From: Eudromia elegans
Taxonomy: Eukaryota; Chordata; Aves; Tinamiformes; Tinamidae
Assembly (NCBI GenBank): GCA_003342815.1
Contig: PTEX01000092.1
Coordinates: 1,903,373-1,967,372, forward strand
Direction: 5' to 3'
DNA length: 64,000 bases
The notes below the pieces were generated by a model. The model saw only the letters and a program-made list of their open reading frames with translations. It had not been told where the DNA came from and did not search any database. A program made the position numbers and the translations under genes. This document shows, piece after piece, positions 51,060 to 64,000 of the stretch (positions are counted from its first letter, which is position 1; every line of letters starts with the position of its first letter).

Positions 51060-53089
51060 GTAATACAAAGTACTAAAGTTGACTATAGAAGGACACATTT
51101 TCAATGCCACCCTTTTGGATGGGCTGTGACCCTTCTGGCATAAAAATTAACATGTAACTAGGCCTATAGAACTTATTTATATGCTCAGTTTTACCTTTCT
51201 TAATTTTTTAGTTTTAGTAACAAGTATTGTAGTTAGCATTTGTGTTCATGAGATTACTATGGAGATTTTTTATTATGTGCTGCTGGGTTCACCACTGTGT
51301 TGTTACTGTGACCAAAAGAGATTATGAAGCAAAAATCAGCTTGTTTCTTGTCTAGCTTTTGTGCATTCCTTCTTTTCCCCTGATTTGCTACAAGGTCCTT
51401 TACAGAAACACAGAGGAGGTTTCAGGGCAGTTTTGACATTTGCAAGGCTTGTTTATGTAACACTTTCAACTTTAACCTGGGTTAGCGCTTTCTAGATTAA
51501 TAAGGATTTAAACAAAAAAAGCACTTTAAACACTTAAATGTTTGGTGGAGTTGTTTTGTTTGTTTGTTATGCTGGATTAAATATTGGACAACAAACTGAA
51601 TATTGTGATGCGGAGGAATGGTGCAGCTCAGAGGGAAGGTCCCACAGCCTACTTATTCTCTTCTCCTTCCTCATAAGTTTTTGAGTGAAACAGTTAGTGA
51701 TTTTTTTGAACCCTCAATTAGTACTGTCAGGTGATAGTATTTGGTTTTTAGAGTTCCAAGACAGACATGGTCACCTTGTATTTACAAAAAAAAAAAGTTT
51801 TCTAGATTTGATAAAACTTAAGAATCATACAACTGAAATTGATTTATTTTTTTCTTTTGTAACTTGCGTTCACAAGTGTAGGGGAAGTAAGAACAATAAA
51901 CTAAAACGCACGTCCTGATATACCACTATTATTAAAATATTTTTTCCCTAACTTCTGAATACAGTACTTCTGGTAAGTTAAGAAGAACAGAATTACATAG
52001 TGTGGTCTGTCAAACAGATTGTGCTTCAAAGAGGATATGCAGTCTTTTGGAATTTGATTGGATTATCTAAACAAGCAGCTAATTATACTTAAGATTGAGA
52101 TATTGATGAAAGTACTGCAAGATCTGTTCTTCAGAAGTTGGGGAAAGGGAGAATTCTGGCTCTTTGTAACTTGTGTAACAGAAAATGTCAGCAAATTTTA
52201 TTATACTGTATAAATATGAATTAGATCTTATTTTAATAAAAGAGTCCTTATTTTAAGCCTGGCTGCATAATTTGGATCATAGGTAGCACACTGTATCATT
52301 GATTGTGATGAGTAAAGGAGAGATTTGCACAAGGAATAACAACTGACTAGTAGTTAGGCAGGGAAGCCTTACCTCATAGTAAAAGGTAATGTGTTATATA
52401 GTTTTATAATTTTTTCTGGAAACTCCTAAGTTACGAGGAACAATAGAAGAAATAACTACTGTATTGGACAGTGAACAAAAATGAATATTTTAGTTTAAAA
52501 ATAAGGGTCATATGAAATTAATTGTTAAAAGTGCATGAAAAGCTATGAGTGTTCCTAGTGATTCTTTAGTTAAGTTTCAGTAGATCTATAGGAGTGTTTG
52601 AGTTTGTTTGCAAAGGATTACTTCTTATTTTTCTGAGCTGGAATAGCTGTATGGTTTTTTTCATAGCTATTGGCTATTCCAGTCTGTAGTGGAAGTAAAT
52701 AAATACTGGCTATCCATTATACCAGAAAGCTGGAAAGAGGGAAAGGCTTGGCAGTAACTTTGTTATGCCATGATTTTATTGTCAGCTGCCGTAAATCAAG
52801 CATGATGAGCCAGAAATATGCAGAGCATAGATCCAAGAGGCAACTGAAATCTAAATTGTAGATTAAATTTCTTTGCACTGGTTTATAATCAAGTAGTTGC
52901 TTGAGTAGTTCCTTTGATGATAGGGTGTTCTTATAATCAAAGTACATTAGTGAAGGTAAAGGTAATTTTTCACCTGTATTATGGATATTCACACTAACAT
53001 GGAAATTTATTGAGCTAGAAAAACAGTATGGTATTTGGAGGGGGAGGGGAATATATTAAATCCTTGCAATAAGAATGAGACTAAATGTA

Positions 53090-53205
53090 ACACTTGTCTT
53101 GACCTTATGAAAATCACTTCATATCTCACTTTCTCTCCCCATCTGTATAAATGGGCATAATGGTACTTGCCATTTGTAGTGCTTTGGTATCTAATAATGA
53201 ATAAC
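53090..53205 (+). mobile_element. MIR SINE remnant
   Basis: A good match to the MIR 3' half: TCTTGACCTTATG, AATCACTTC, a pyrimidine-rich block, CCCCATCTGTATAAATGGG, CATAATGGTACTT and a closing CTAATAATGAAT. Order and spacing follow the consensus. It is an ancient, immobile fossil. Confidence 0.75.
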
Positions 53206-53217
53206 TGAAAAAAAAAT

Positions 53218-53400
53218 CTTAAGAGGTTATCTAGTGCATCCTTTGCCTCAAGGCAGAATCAGCCATACTGATGTCATTTCTGACATATATGTCTCTTGTT
53301 ATTAAGGACCTTCAGTGACTGACTGCTTATACAAGTTATTCAAGTATTTTGCCATCCTTACAGTTATTAAGGTTATACTTGGCCTCTTCATTAATCATGT
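53218..53400 (-). mobile_element. Old CR1/L3-type LINE 3' fragment
   Basis: The plus strand shows AAGAGGTTATCTAGTGCATC and TTTGCCTCAAGGCAGAATCA, the antisense 3' end of old CR1/L3-type elements. Weaker matches follow through CCTTCAGTGA to CCATCCTTACAGTTATTAAG. It sits directly after the MIR copy. Strongly diverged; boundaries are approximate. Confidence 0.6.
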
Positions 53401-53426
53401 ACAGGAAGGGGAAACCTGCTACATAA

Positions 53427-53765
53427 GTAGAATCAGAGTAACTTAGACTGGAAGAGTCATCCAGACCAGTACTCTGCTCAGAGGTGGATAAGCTGGCTCA
53501 AAGTTTTCCAGAGCTGTGTTTGAGTGTTGAGCATTTCCAAGCTCAGAGATTCTACTGCCTCTCCAGGGCACTGTTCTGATTTTTAACTCCCCTCACAGCA
53601 AAAGCCTTTTTCCTTGTATGTAATCTGAATTTCCCTTATGATAGTTAGCCCTTATCCTTGTTCTGCATGTCTGCAGGAAGTCTGGCTCTGTTATTTTCTA
53701 ATTGTAATATTTTCCCTGAGCAAACTTTTCTCAGATCTGACAAACTCAGTTCTCTTGGACCTGTG
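53427..53765 (-). mobile_element. CR1 LINE 3' fragment
   Basis: An antisense CR1 3' region in the usual order: GTAGAATCAGAGTAACTTAG, a GGAAGAGTCATCCAGACC block, a GCTGGCTCAAAG block, CTGCCTCTCCAGGGCACTGT, AACTCCCCTCACAGCAAAAG, TTCCTTGTATGTAATCTGAA and a CTGACAAACTCAGTTCTC block. It is 5'-truncated like most CR1 copies and moderately diverged. It lies next to the older fragment, in the same orientation. Confidence 0.85.
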
Positions 53766-56700
53766 CATTAGTGTCACCATAACTGTTATTACCTTGGCAA
53801 TATTTTCACTGTGAACTTTGTGGACCATAGAGTTTTCCAAGCTGAATGTATATATAAAGTCCCAAAAAACCAACTAGTTTCCCTCTAACAAAATATTGTT
53901 GGTATCTGTCATATGCAGTGCTCAGGAAGTCTACAGATGAAAGATGAATGAGAAGTTTACAACAGTTGTTATAACTTCTGCAATAACCCATATGCATGTT
54001 CTTGTTTTGCATCATCTTACATTCTCTTTTTAGTAGAACCAGGGTGATCGGTTATTCCTGAATTTGAACTCTTAACTTACCTTGAAATTGATGTCTACAA
54101 ATTTTGTTTCATTTTTAAAAATGAAGCTTCCTGTATTTTCTGCAGCTTCTAAGGAAATGTACTGCTGTTCTGCTCCAAGTACAGCTTCTGTACGTTCATT
54201 TATCCAGAGTTCTTCAAACACTTTTAACCTTCTTGTTACTCAAAAAGATTATTTCTGAGATGAAGGATAGCATGATTTTTTTTCCCATCTGGAGAAAATT
54301 AGACTGAAATATGCAGAATTTGTTTATTTGCTGATGTAGGCTGTGATGAGATACTCAGCAGCAGCGCTGTGTTGGCTGCTTAAGTGGTGCTGCTTCTGTC
54401 CTTCTTGGCCCCTGCAGCCTCCTTCATTGTGCTAGCACCTGTATGTGCCAGAGTGCAGGGAACTGGCCATGAGCACTGATTCAGATGAAAAATAATGCTC
54501 TATTTTTAGATCAAGGTCATTGCTGCCTAAAGTAGACATCAAATTGCAGCCTCATGATGGCATTTATTTGCAGTGTAGATGCATTTTCTTCAATTATATT
54601 ACTTGCCCAAGTAAAAAAAAACTTTGTACAAACTGTGGTTTCAGCAGCAAACCTAAGTAATGTAGTTGGGTCACACAGTTCAGTGATAGCCTAGCTCCAC
54701 CTAAATGATGGAGCCACACCTCTACTGTTCTTTTTCTTTTTTTTTCTTTTTTAAACTAAGACCACTGTTGCATTTTGAGTGTAGCATTTAGATTAGTGTT
54801 CTTGAGTTTTCAGATAGCAAGGCTGTAGAAAAGAAAGCCTTCCCAATTTATTCAGAAGGAGCAGGGGCGGATTTTAGTGCTCACTCTGTGTTTATGTGTT
54901 TCCATGTTCAGGCTTTCACAGCAGTAGCTTGCTGCAGATATTGTCACCCACGCAGAAGTTGCTAGAGATGAAAGGGAAGGAGCAATTAGTTGTGTATTTT
55001 CTTTCAATTATAATTTCATATCTGTGTACAGTAGCTATGAAGTAGGAATTGCTTCCAGGGAAATGATGCCATAAGAAATCAAGTTTTCTTGCACAAAGAG
55101 GTAAAATGAGAACTTGAAGGGAAGAGTGTATTAGGACATAGACCTGCAATAAATATTCTGACGAAATGATGTAGCAACGACAAGAGCCACATTACTTACT
55201 TGGACGGACATCTCTGAGCTTTTTAACAACTGTGCAACTTGAAACAAAATTTTTTTTCTGAAGTTTTTTTTTTAAGCATGCTGATTGCTGCTGCAGTAGA
55301 GGCACTGAGCAGTAAATTGCTTTTGATGCATTACAAACAGATTTTCTGGTTAGCTGTCATTGACAGTGATGGCTTTGACATGTCTCTAGTCTGCAGAATT
55401 AATCAGGAGACACCCAACAGCTGTTACATGGTAATTGTTTCAGTCTGACCCAGCCCTCTTCTGGAGGGACAGCCATTAATTATGAGTTTATCCAGCAACA
55501 AGACTCTGAATCTCTCATGCTCTTCCATCATGACAGATGTTGTCTTGTTCTTTGGACCTTACAGGGCAAACATTTAAGCACCAGAAGAGCTTAAGAAAGC
55601 TCTTATGTTTGATATAGTATCCTCCTTTCTAGCTGATGAAAGACTGTGGAATAAATAGCTAATACTCCTCAAAAGCAGCTCACTTCTGTGGTCTGTTGCA
55701 TGTGCTTTGGAGCTGCAGCTGGCTGTAGTTCTGCTCAGCTTCCATTCTTAACTCTGGGAAACATATCTGTGAGAAAAGGTGCACAGGTCTAGTAAAGGAG
55801 ATTCTTCATTAGTGTTACTTTTAAAAAAAAAAAGTGAAATTGCTGACTGAGGAATAGCAAACTTTTCATAATTATGCCTGCGATGTTGTGCCTGAGATGT
55901 TTTTTTTCNGGCTAAATTGAGTAAATCTTCCTATTTTTTTCAGAGGTTCTAGAATGTGTTGGAGAACAACCTAATCCTCCTCAAGAAACTGCTTTTAAAC
56001 TGTTCCCTTCTTCAAACTTTCCATGCACACGCACACACATCATGCGTCAGGCTGATCACATTGTTCTTCCATAAACTATATCTTCTGTGTAGAAACCACA
56101 TTTTTCAAGGCTTGAAGCAAGAAGATTTAACCCTGGATTTTTCTGAAATGTTCTCAGGTGTAGTCATTTATTTCAGCATTTGGTGTTTTCCTAATTCCAG
56201 GCAACTGTCCAAAATATAGTGCAGTGACCTTTATCCAAGTTCAGCAGGTTTCTCTGTTCTCTATAGAGCTAAGGTACAAATGGAAGACAGGATATATTGT
56301 GATTTTTTTGATAATTGTGATTTAGAGCAGATTTCAGATGTTGGTCGCTAGGAGATAATCTCAACTGCATTGAGAAAGAATGAAGTGAGAGGACCAAAAA
56401 CAGTTTTTAACACATGAGACAAAATACAAGCGACTATACAGCTGTACAGCAGTAAAATGTTGACAAGCATTGACAAATGCAAATAAGGAATGTATCTTTT
56501 GTTGACCTTACTCATAAGCATTCAAAATTCATTATATGGTGATGAAACCTGCAGGACCACTGATCTTGAAGGGGTTGTAGTATGAATGTAGTCTTTTGAA
56601 ATATAATAAAAGGGGATTTCTTTATTAAAATGGCCTTTATTAACCTGAACCTGGTATACAGTATAGCAGCAACATTAAATAGTTATTTTGGTCAAATCAT

Positions 56701-59700
56701 AGTAGGAAAAGATGGATTTTTAGCTGAAACTGTCTCATCTTAAATCTTGGAAAAATGGAGCAAAAGATGGCTGGTTTATTTTCCGATTTAAAACTGAGAG
56801 AAGTACATCTGAGGAGTATATCTATATCTACCAGAGTAATTAATTCCATATGATGGTAGGAAGAACCTGGATAAAAGCTGATGTTATAGTCTCTCTCTGT
56901 GATTTATAATTCTTTGAGTTTATTTATAAACTAAAAAGAAATACTTATTTTTTTGGATGACACTTTTCCAGGAAGTTATAAACTATTCATTTTTCTTTCA
57001 GTGCTGCTGTCGGATTTTAGTCCTATATTCAGTTTTGTATTTCTTTGGAAGAGACTGCTGCTGTCAAATCAATATCTTTGTTTTACAAAACGCAAAGCTT
57101 ACCTCTGACTAGAGGTTTTGAACCCCTGTGGCGATAGATAAGTGGTCAGCCCCACTTCTTTGCCTGAGGCCATCGTGTCTTGAGCAGGAATGGGCAAATG
57201 ACATATATTGTCAATCAGGAATGGTCAAATTTTCAGTCTGGCATGTTAACTTAAACTGACTTTCTGGAGTGCGTGTGACCTATTATCTCTGAAAATACTG
57301 CTTAAAAATTCAGTAAAAGATAGTATTTGGCAAGGAATAGGTTAATGCATCTTTACTGGGAGCCAGAAGTTTCCAGAGTCTCATGCTGCTCATTGCTCAA
57401 CATCTTGAGTGTAGAGGCTGGATTTGGCGCAGTTCTGAAGTGACAACTTGAGCCAATTTTGCAAGGATGTTTGAGTGTCTACAACCTTCAGCTGAAGTTC
57501 AAATCACTGAATGCCTGTTACAGCAATAGCTTCCCATAACTGCAGGGGGAAGCAGACAACTGCTAATTGATGTCTTACAAATAAAACTGGTATTTGAAGC
57601 TGGAAAATATACTCCTTATCTGCTTAAATTCCTTGCTTCTGTGCACCTTTTGAACCTCAGAAGGTTTAAATGACTGCTATTTGACCTTACAAAAGGGTAT
57701 ATAAAATGCAGCTGTGCATTACTGTACTATATAGATATCTTTGGAAAGAAAAGAGCCTGTTTTCTGCTTTAAAAGTGGAGCCAAGAACAGTTCTCTAGCT
57801 AAGTTAAATGAATTGATCAAATAAAATGCATAGGAACAGCCAGAATAAGATTTGGGAGCATTGCAAGCTATGACGGTGTTTGTCCTTCAGCTCCTGCCAT
57901 CTATAGTTAAGGATTTCATGTAGGTACTTTTATTATATTGCCAAAGAAAAAGCAGGTAAAACATATAGGTTGCTTTCTTCTCTAGTAGTTGAACTAACCT
58001 AATTTTAATGCTTTTATTTTTAACCTTGAGCTTTTTGGCAGAGAAGCAGAAGTCAACGACTGTATTCGATGGCTTTTTTAGAGTTGTTTTACTTCACTGG
58101 CAGAAGGCTAAGCTGTCTTCTTTCATCACGTCAGATCACTTCTTGATCTTTAGCACCTCTTGCATGCCAGACAGGTTTATGTTAAGATTCTAATTTATTT
58201 AGAATATAGGTGATTGTACCTTGATATCCAAATTTGTAAACTTCTCTAATCAGATGGTTTCTTTAGGAATCATAATACCAGTTAAATGTAATTAAAAGCA
58301 AATGCCTGCCACTTAGAAGTTGTCATTTTCATATTAAGAATCTTTGCAAAAAAAACAAAACAAAAAACACTTTAGATTTTGCTTATTTTGGACAGCAGCA
58401 AACATTACGTAGTGTGAGCTGGGGAGATGATGACCCAGTGCTCATATATGAATGGCCTGAGGGAACATAGTAGGGTCAAGATATTTTTTCCTTAGGCGGA
58501 GCATTCTAGGAGTTCAGTCTGACCTACTTCCCTGGCTGCAGAATGGGTAGCATGCCCTGCAGCTACTTAGATCTTTTTTTCTGAAAAACGAGCGGGTGGA
58601 GACACTGAAATGACATTGTGCAAAATTTGTCCCAAGGACAAGTCACTTGTAATTTTTTCACTCTTGGCTGATACAATCACAGTAAACTGATGACCAGTCA
58701 GTTTGCAGTTGGCCATCTAAGCTGGCAGTGCAGCATACTGGGTAAGGACATTATGTCTTCTAACGGAGCTTTACTCTGTTTAACCCTTAATTGGAATAGA
58801 AAACTGAATCTAACCACGACACTGTGTGGATGCAGCATGTGTTTCAGCAGTCCTTTCAGAATCAATGTAAATTAGTCCAAAATAGTTGACTTCCCTTCTT
58901 TTGTATGAGGATTTACGTATTAGAGAAATGTACATATATGCAAGAATAAATTATGCACATGTATCACATATACATGACAGGCTTTAGAGGCTAGTACAAT
59001 CAGGGTATGAACTCCTGCCTTTGCTGTTCTGTGGGACAGCCTGGGCATTTGCTTTCGAGGTAGTCTGCTGGTCTCCATTGCTAATGGATGATCCATCAGA
59101 TGCACAACCACACTGATGCATATGGTATTTTATGAGCTTTATCTGTTTGGAAAGCGCTGCCAAAACTGCACCAGTCCTGATGTTAAGGGCCAGCCTAAAA
59201 CCCATAATACAAGGGTGTCTTGACCATGTTGGTCAAGCTAGTGCAGAAGCTATGATTTTGAGCCCAGACAGCATTGCTTGCATAGCTTTTTCCAAAGAGT
59301 TGAGTAAGCTGCAAAGCCACATAAGGTGCTCTTAACAGTGCTGCGGCTTCTGCAGTGTGCTTAGGCAGCACCTTTTCTGGTCAAATAGTCAGAAATGGTA
59401 GTGAGACTGTTACTGACATCTGTGTCTTTGTGTGTCTTTGACAAGGATGTGAATAATAGTCCTCCCCTCCCTTCTCAGGCTGTGAAGCTTCGCTGGCAGG
59501 CAAGAGAGTGCGACACACAGCAGGCCTGGTGGGGAGGAGAATTACCTGAAACATCAGGTGCCACAGCCCTTGAACTCCCACTTGCACAGAACTTCCCTCT
59601 CCCTGCGGTGTGACAGTAACTGTGGCCCAACAGTAGTTGCCTCTCTAGCCACTGCTTTGGGTATCCGAGAGGGACACACAATGTTTCTTTATTCTTTTAT

Positions 59701-59940
59701 GTAATTTTTTTTTTTTATGTAAAGCTCATTCTCCCTAAGCATTCTCACTTCAAAGTGTTTTCATACTAGTAATTAATGCTCAAATGGGGCAAGCATATAA
59801 TTTCTTGTGATATTTTTGATTAAGTGAAACCAAATGTTAACCCAGGTGAAGCTTTTTGTTCAGTGTTCCTTGATTTTTATGGTTTCTTTGTCAGGAACAT
59901 TGCAATCTTGCCATAGTTCTCACTTCATAGAGAAGCAGTC

Positions 59941-59957
59941 TTTTTTTTTTTTTTTTT
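59941..59957. repeat. T17 homopolymer
   Basis: Seventeen consecutive T bases in the TTC1 intron, with no recognised retroposon next to them. Confidence 0.9.
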
Positions 59958-61908
59958 CTGCATATATTTTGCACACAACTGTACCTTATGCAACAGTGAA
60001 ACGGTTAATGGCACTTAAAGGCCAATTCTAAATAGGTCATGAGCAATGAAGTTGGAGGTAGTGTTACAGGCCCCGCTTATGTTGTGAGGATTGTCTATGT
60101 AGATCTTTAATGTTTTCCTGGAGAATCATCTCAAACTTGTTCTGCACTGGAATCTGACTTTCTTTACTGATATGAGACTGACTTCTGTTGTGCTTTCATT
60201 CTCTTTGCATTAAAGATATATATATATTTTTTTTTTTCCTCTTGGACTGACAAGTGTACTTGAGGCAGTGACCCACTTCCAAAGTTTGGATCTAGTTTTC
60301 AGAAGTAGTCACATAGTATATATTATACTGAGTAGCTAAGTGACACATATATGCAAAGAATTTGGTTTTAATATAGTTAGTCTCTTAAGTGTTCAAACTC
60401 TTTTGTGTGCTAATATTTAGATGGCACTACCAGGCTGATGTACACTGGATGAAGTGGCGTTGTTGAAGAGTTTGTGACAATTTGTCAGGCCACCCTGGAG
60501 GAAGCCAGTTGCTAAATGCTGGTGCATGTTTTGTCCAGAATATGTTTGTTTTTTAAAAGCACATCGCAAAAGGGTCACATGAGATTTTCCTGAGCAGTTT
60601 TGTGTGTGACAACTGAACGCCAGTCCCTCACCTGAGTTTTCAGCAAACTGTGGTTTCTTATTACTAAGATGGTACTTGGAATCGCTTTCCAAAAGCAATA
60701 AGAGCAAGTGAAGAGAACCTCTGATTTTTGTATTGTTTGTCAGCTACTTGGCATAGCTGTGAGATGGTGCAGTGCTCTACAAAGAGAACTATATTTAGCT
60801 GTTTCCAAGGAGATGTTCTGTGCGATATTGATAATTGCATTAATCCTTGATTTACACAATCTGCAGGAAATGAAACTGCTCCTTTTCATACTGTAGGCTT
60901 TTTAATTGCTCAATGATCTGCAATATATGGACACCTTGATTTTAAGCCCCTTGTGCTCGCACGTGTTGGGGACAGAATGAGTGGTCAAGTGGTCATTTTC
61001 TGCAATAGAAATGATTCAGGAGCATGACTGTTGCTTCTTGCTGATGCTGTCTTACCTACAGGGCTTTGGTTTTGTTTGAGGTGTGTCTGCATGTGAGAGA
61101 CTTACTTGGTAGATTAAGAGATGGCTTGATGACATCCTATAAGGCTGAGATCATTCATGTCAGCTTAGCTTGTGCTAAGAGAGTACTGTGCTGTTCATGC
61201 TTGAANAGACACCCTTGCTTGGTGTGTGCAATTTTCACTAATAGCACAATCTTCCTGCTCCTGGGTTTGATGCTTTAGTTTCCAATGAGCAATACTAACT
61301 GTTACAGCAGGGAGAAAAATGACGCTGCTAATGAAGAGAAATACGTGTTTGGGCTTTCAACTTCAAGGTGCTCAAAGCCAAATAACCATGTGTGCGAAGT
61401 ACTCTATATACCAGTCACTCCTTACATTAGAAATCTTTAAGGTGATACTACATGTGGATGCAGTAAGCACACCATTATCTATCTCTGAAGACAACTATAA
61501 ACTTCTGAGGTGCATTTGTGACACAACATTGATGTAAACATCTAAAATATGTTCTATGTAGTTGCTGTGTGCTGGTTGATTTAAATGTAGTTAGAAAGGA
61601 AGTAAGTTGCACCTGCAAATAGAAAAGATAGCAAAGTTTAAGACATGTATTTCACTATGAATATTCGTTGAGTGTGCTGTTGTCCATGGCGTGGAGCTCC
61701 AAGTGTCTTGCTTGTATTGTCTAGTGCTTTACAAATCTGTAAGGAATATTATGTCAGAGTGAACGCAAGCAAGTGATTGTGGTACTAGTTATTTTTTTTT
61801 CCTAGTTGTATTTTATTCTGATATTCGTTCATAGTTTATTCAGAACTGCAACTGACCTACTTATTCATTTCACTTTAATACTTTGAGACATTGTCTTTCC
61901 TTTTGCAG

Positions 61909-61969
61909 ACAAGAAGAAAGGAGAGCACTACCCTGAAGGAGAAAGGAAATGAGCAGTTCAAGAAAGGAG
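61909..61969 (+). CDS. TTC1: TTC1 second coding exon (residues 115-134, start of TPR domain)
   Basis: A 61-base exon encodes TRRKESTTLKEKGNEQFKKG plus one base. It matches the human TTC1 segment that leads into the first TPR helix; LKEKGNEQFKKG is the hallmark opening of a TPR unit. The acceptor is CTTTTGCAG at 61908 and the donor is GGAG then GTGGGT at 61970. The entry phase 0 fits the preceding exon exactly, and the exit phase is 1. The next exon, expected to begin with the rest of an Asp codon and a Tyr, was not found before the window ends, so most of the TPR domain lies to the right. Confidence 0.92.
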
Positions 61970-64000
61970 GTGGGTTGATAATCCTCTAATTTCACATGGC
62001 TAAGTCAGATAAACTTTAAGTTAATACTTAGTCCTCATTGTGATTTTGTAGAAAGCCCATAGGAAGATCTTTCTTTTATCATCTGTATTTCCATCCAGCT
62101 CTTGGGAACAAAAGGAGATAGCAGCCTGCCTAAAGAGTTAAGTTTAGATCAGAAAAGATCCTGCTGGGCTCCTAGAGCAGGATTCCCATGAAAGCTAAAT
62201 GTTTAAATCCAAAAACATGATACAGAATTGACTGCCTACTGAGTGCCAGGATTTCTTTTACTAATCCAGATAGGCGTTTGCTAGGCTTTGTTCTTCAGTG
62301 CACATGCTTAGACACTTGTATTCATGCTCCTCTCAGGCAGCAGGGCTGAAAACAGAAGTTCCACTTTCCAAAAGAACACCTTGATCTGGAGATCTGGAGA
62401 CTGGCCTTCCTGTTGGAAGCCTTTTTTTACCTTTTTTTTTTTTTTTTTCTTCCCCCTCCCTTGGCCCCAACAAGGAAGGGTGCGAGTTTTAATCCATGAA
62501 CTGTAAGTTATTTTACAATCATTGCATTTTATGTGGTGTCAATTTTATGTTAAAAGTCTGCTGTCTCTTCAGAGCTTACTACCACTGTCTTAAATAATAC
62601 TCTGCTTGTGTCACTGAAAAAATGTAATATTTAAGTCTGCCAGATACTGTATAGTCCATTTAGGTACTTGTTCAAAAGTCACTAAATGTTTCTATACTTA
62701 GTAGCAGATACCAAAGCATCATTTTGTATAGCCCTGAAAGGGCATACTGTATTACATTAAGTATGTTAAGGACTCCATGGAAGTAAAAAACTGTGAGTAA
62801 TTAAATCTTGAACTTGCTTTCTAAACTTCTAATGTTATATTAGAAGCATCTTAATTCTATCATAACCTCAAGTCCCTGTTTCGCTGCCTATTTTTTATTC
62901 TGACACAAAATTAATAACATGTATTCCTTCCTTTCCTTACATATTTTTAATTATTAGTACAGATGTATGACCTTGTTTCTCTATGCACTTCCCACATACT
63001 CCTGCCTTCACTGTTTTATATGTAGCAGTCAGTTAAATGAAGTCAGCTGACCAATCTGGCAGAAATGCTGCCGCACACAGAAGTAATATTTTGTCCATCA
63101 TCACGCAGTTGAGTTGGTTCATTCAGTAATCGCAGCTCAGCGTGATTTAGATGACAGGTAGTTCTTCCTTTTGGTGGTGGTGTTTTGCCTCCTCCCTTTA
63201 GCCTAATCTGTCAGTTGTATAAGCTTTTGAGCCATTTCAGCTAACAGAAAGTGATCCACCCAGGTTTGGAGTATTTTTAAGCAGCTTATCAATTCAGCCA
63301 AGTGTCAGAGGAGGCAGAAGGGACCTGCTGGGAGCTGATGAGGGCAGTGAACTTGCAATGGTGGCCCAGCCATTTTGTGAAATTTCATCCACAGCCTCTG
63401 CCTGCCAGATTCTTTGGCAGATCTCTTCAGTGTGCCTGAGCTGCTGGTGCCTGCTGAAGTGCTTCCTATTCAGAACAAAACAGTCTTTGAAGCACCTGAT
63501 GGTCATTAGCTGATGCATGCAGGAAGAATTGCTGTTTTGAGGAGAATGCACTTGTCAGCTGGCAGAGCTTTGCTCAGAGTCTGTATAGGGCCTTTTTATT
63601 ATTTTAGCTCTACCTTCATTAGAAAACAAATAACTTGATTATCCCTTGTGGTTTATCGGCAGGCCTTGTTTTAGGTCAGGCCTGATGAGGACTGATGACC
63701 TTAGTGTAACAGTGGTTTTGAAGTGATTGACCATTAAGTCAGTCATTGAAGATATTGTGACAAATAAAATATCTCCCCAGTAGCTGTGAACAGGTATAAT
63801 AAAAGTGCAATAACATGTTACTGTACATGATTTCTTTCAGATCTAAATATGATTCTTCTGAAAAAAAATCTTCCTCTAATGAACAGAATGAAACAATTTC
63901 AGGGATGAGAATTATATGCAAGGCATGCTGCCCTTGGTACACTAAGCTCAGGACTGTGTTTCTGCTGTTACAAAGATGTTGATTTTAAAACAATTAATTG
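61970..64000 (+). other. TTC1: TTC1 intron, continuing past the window edge
   Basis: It begins GTGGGT. A T17 run lies at 62432-62448 next to pyrimidine-rich sequence. I looked for the next TPR exon and found none. No repeat or other gene was recognised. Confidence 0.8.

Larger units (their letters stand above)
51060..61908 (+). other. TTC1: TTC1 intron (about 10.8 kb, phase 0)
   Basis: It begins GTAATA and ends in a pyrimidine-rich TTTCCTTTTGCAG. Contents recognised are a retroposon cluster at 53090-53765 and a T17 run at 59941-59957. No other gene was identified. The remaining open frames are short and unremarkable. Confidence 0.88.

Noticed and set aside
1-64000. Search for endogenous retroviruses, Polinton-like elements, CRISPR arrays, tRNA and rRNA genes
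   Set aside because: No terminal repeats, retroviral-type coding, spaced repeats or tRNA box pairs were recognised by eye. A library or covariance search could still reveal small or decayed copies.

Overview
The window is vertebrate nuclear DNA, most likely from a bird. It has split genes with GT-AG introns, a CpG-island promoter, and few interspersed repeats. The repeats I recognise are CR1 LINE fragments (one with the ATTCTRTG-like CR1 3' end) and worn MIR-type SINEs. Introns and intergenic gaps are short, as in birds. No prokaryotic features, CRISPR array, intact transposon, rRNA or tRNA gene was seen, and no retrovirus-like element was recognised.

Two protein-coding genes are supported, both on the + strand. 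ADRA1B (alpha-1B adrenergic receptor) is complete: coding exon 1 at 23767-24727, an intron of about 15.4 kb, and coding exon 2 at 40165-40727, together encoding 507 residues. TTC1 (tetratricopeptide repeat protein 1) is partial. Its CpG-island promoter lies near 50.1-50.6 kb, its first coding exon at 50718-51059 and its second at 61909-61969. The rest of the TPR domain lies beyond the right edge. The order ADRA1B then TTC1 on the same strand agrees with human 5q33 as I recall it, so this is an ordinary conserved syntenic block.

Layout: 1-21.7 kb is intergenic DNA upstream of ADRA1B, with two MIR remnants and several short inverted repeats. 21.7-23.7 kb is the GC-rich 5' region of ADRA1B, with a possible non-coding leader exon and three small uORFs. 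24.7-40.2 kb is the ADRA1B intron, with two CR1 fragments and two GC-rich islets. 40.7-50 kb holds the ADRA1B 3' UTR and a short intergenic spacer. 50-64 kb is the TTC1 promoter and 5' half, with a cluster of three retroposons at 53.1-53.8 kb.

The genes have separate roles: a Gq-coupled catecholamine receptor and a cytosolic TPR adaptor. Nothing in the sequence suggests they work together. I found no convincing new biological system. The points most worth a second look are the uORF chain before ADRA1B, the possible upstream leader exon, the loss of the arginine tract in the receptor tail, a 20-bp perfect palindrome at 10.6 kb, an ER6-type hairpin just past ADRA1B, candidate CTCF sites between the genes, and an abrupt change in the density of single N bases at about 29.2 kb.
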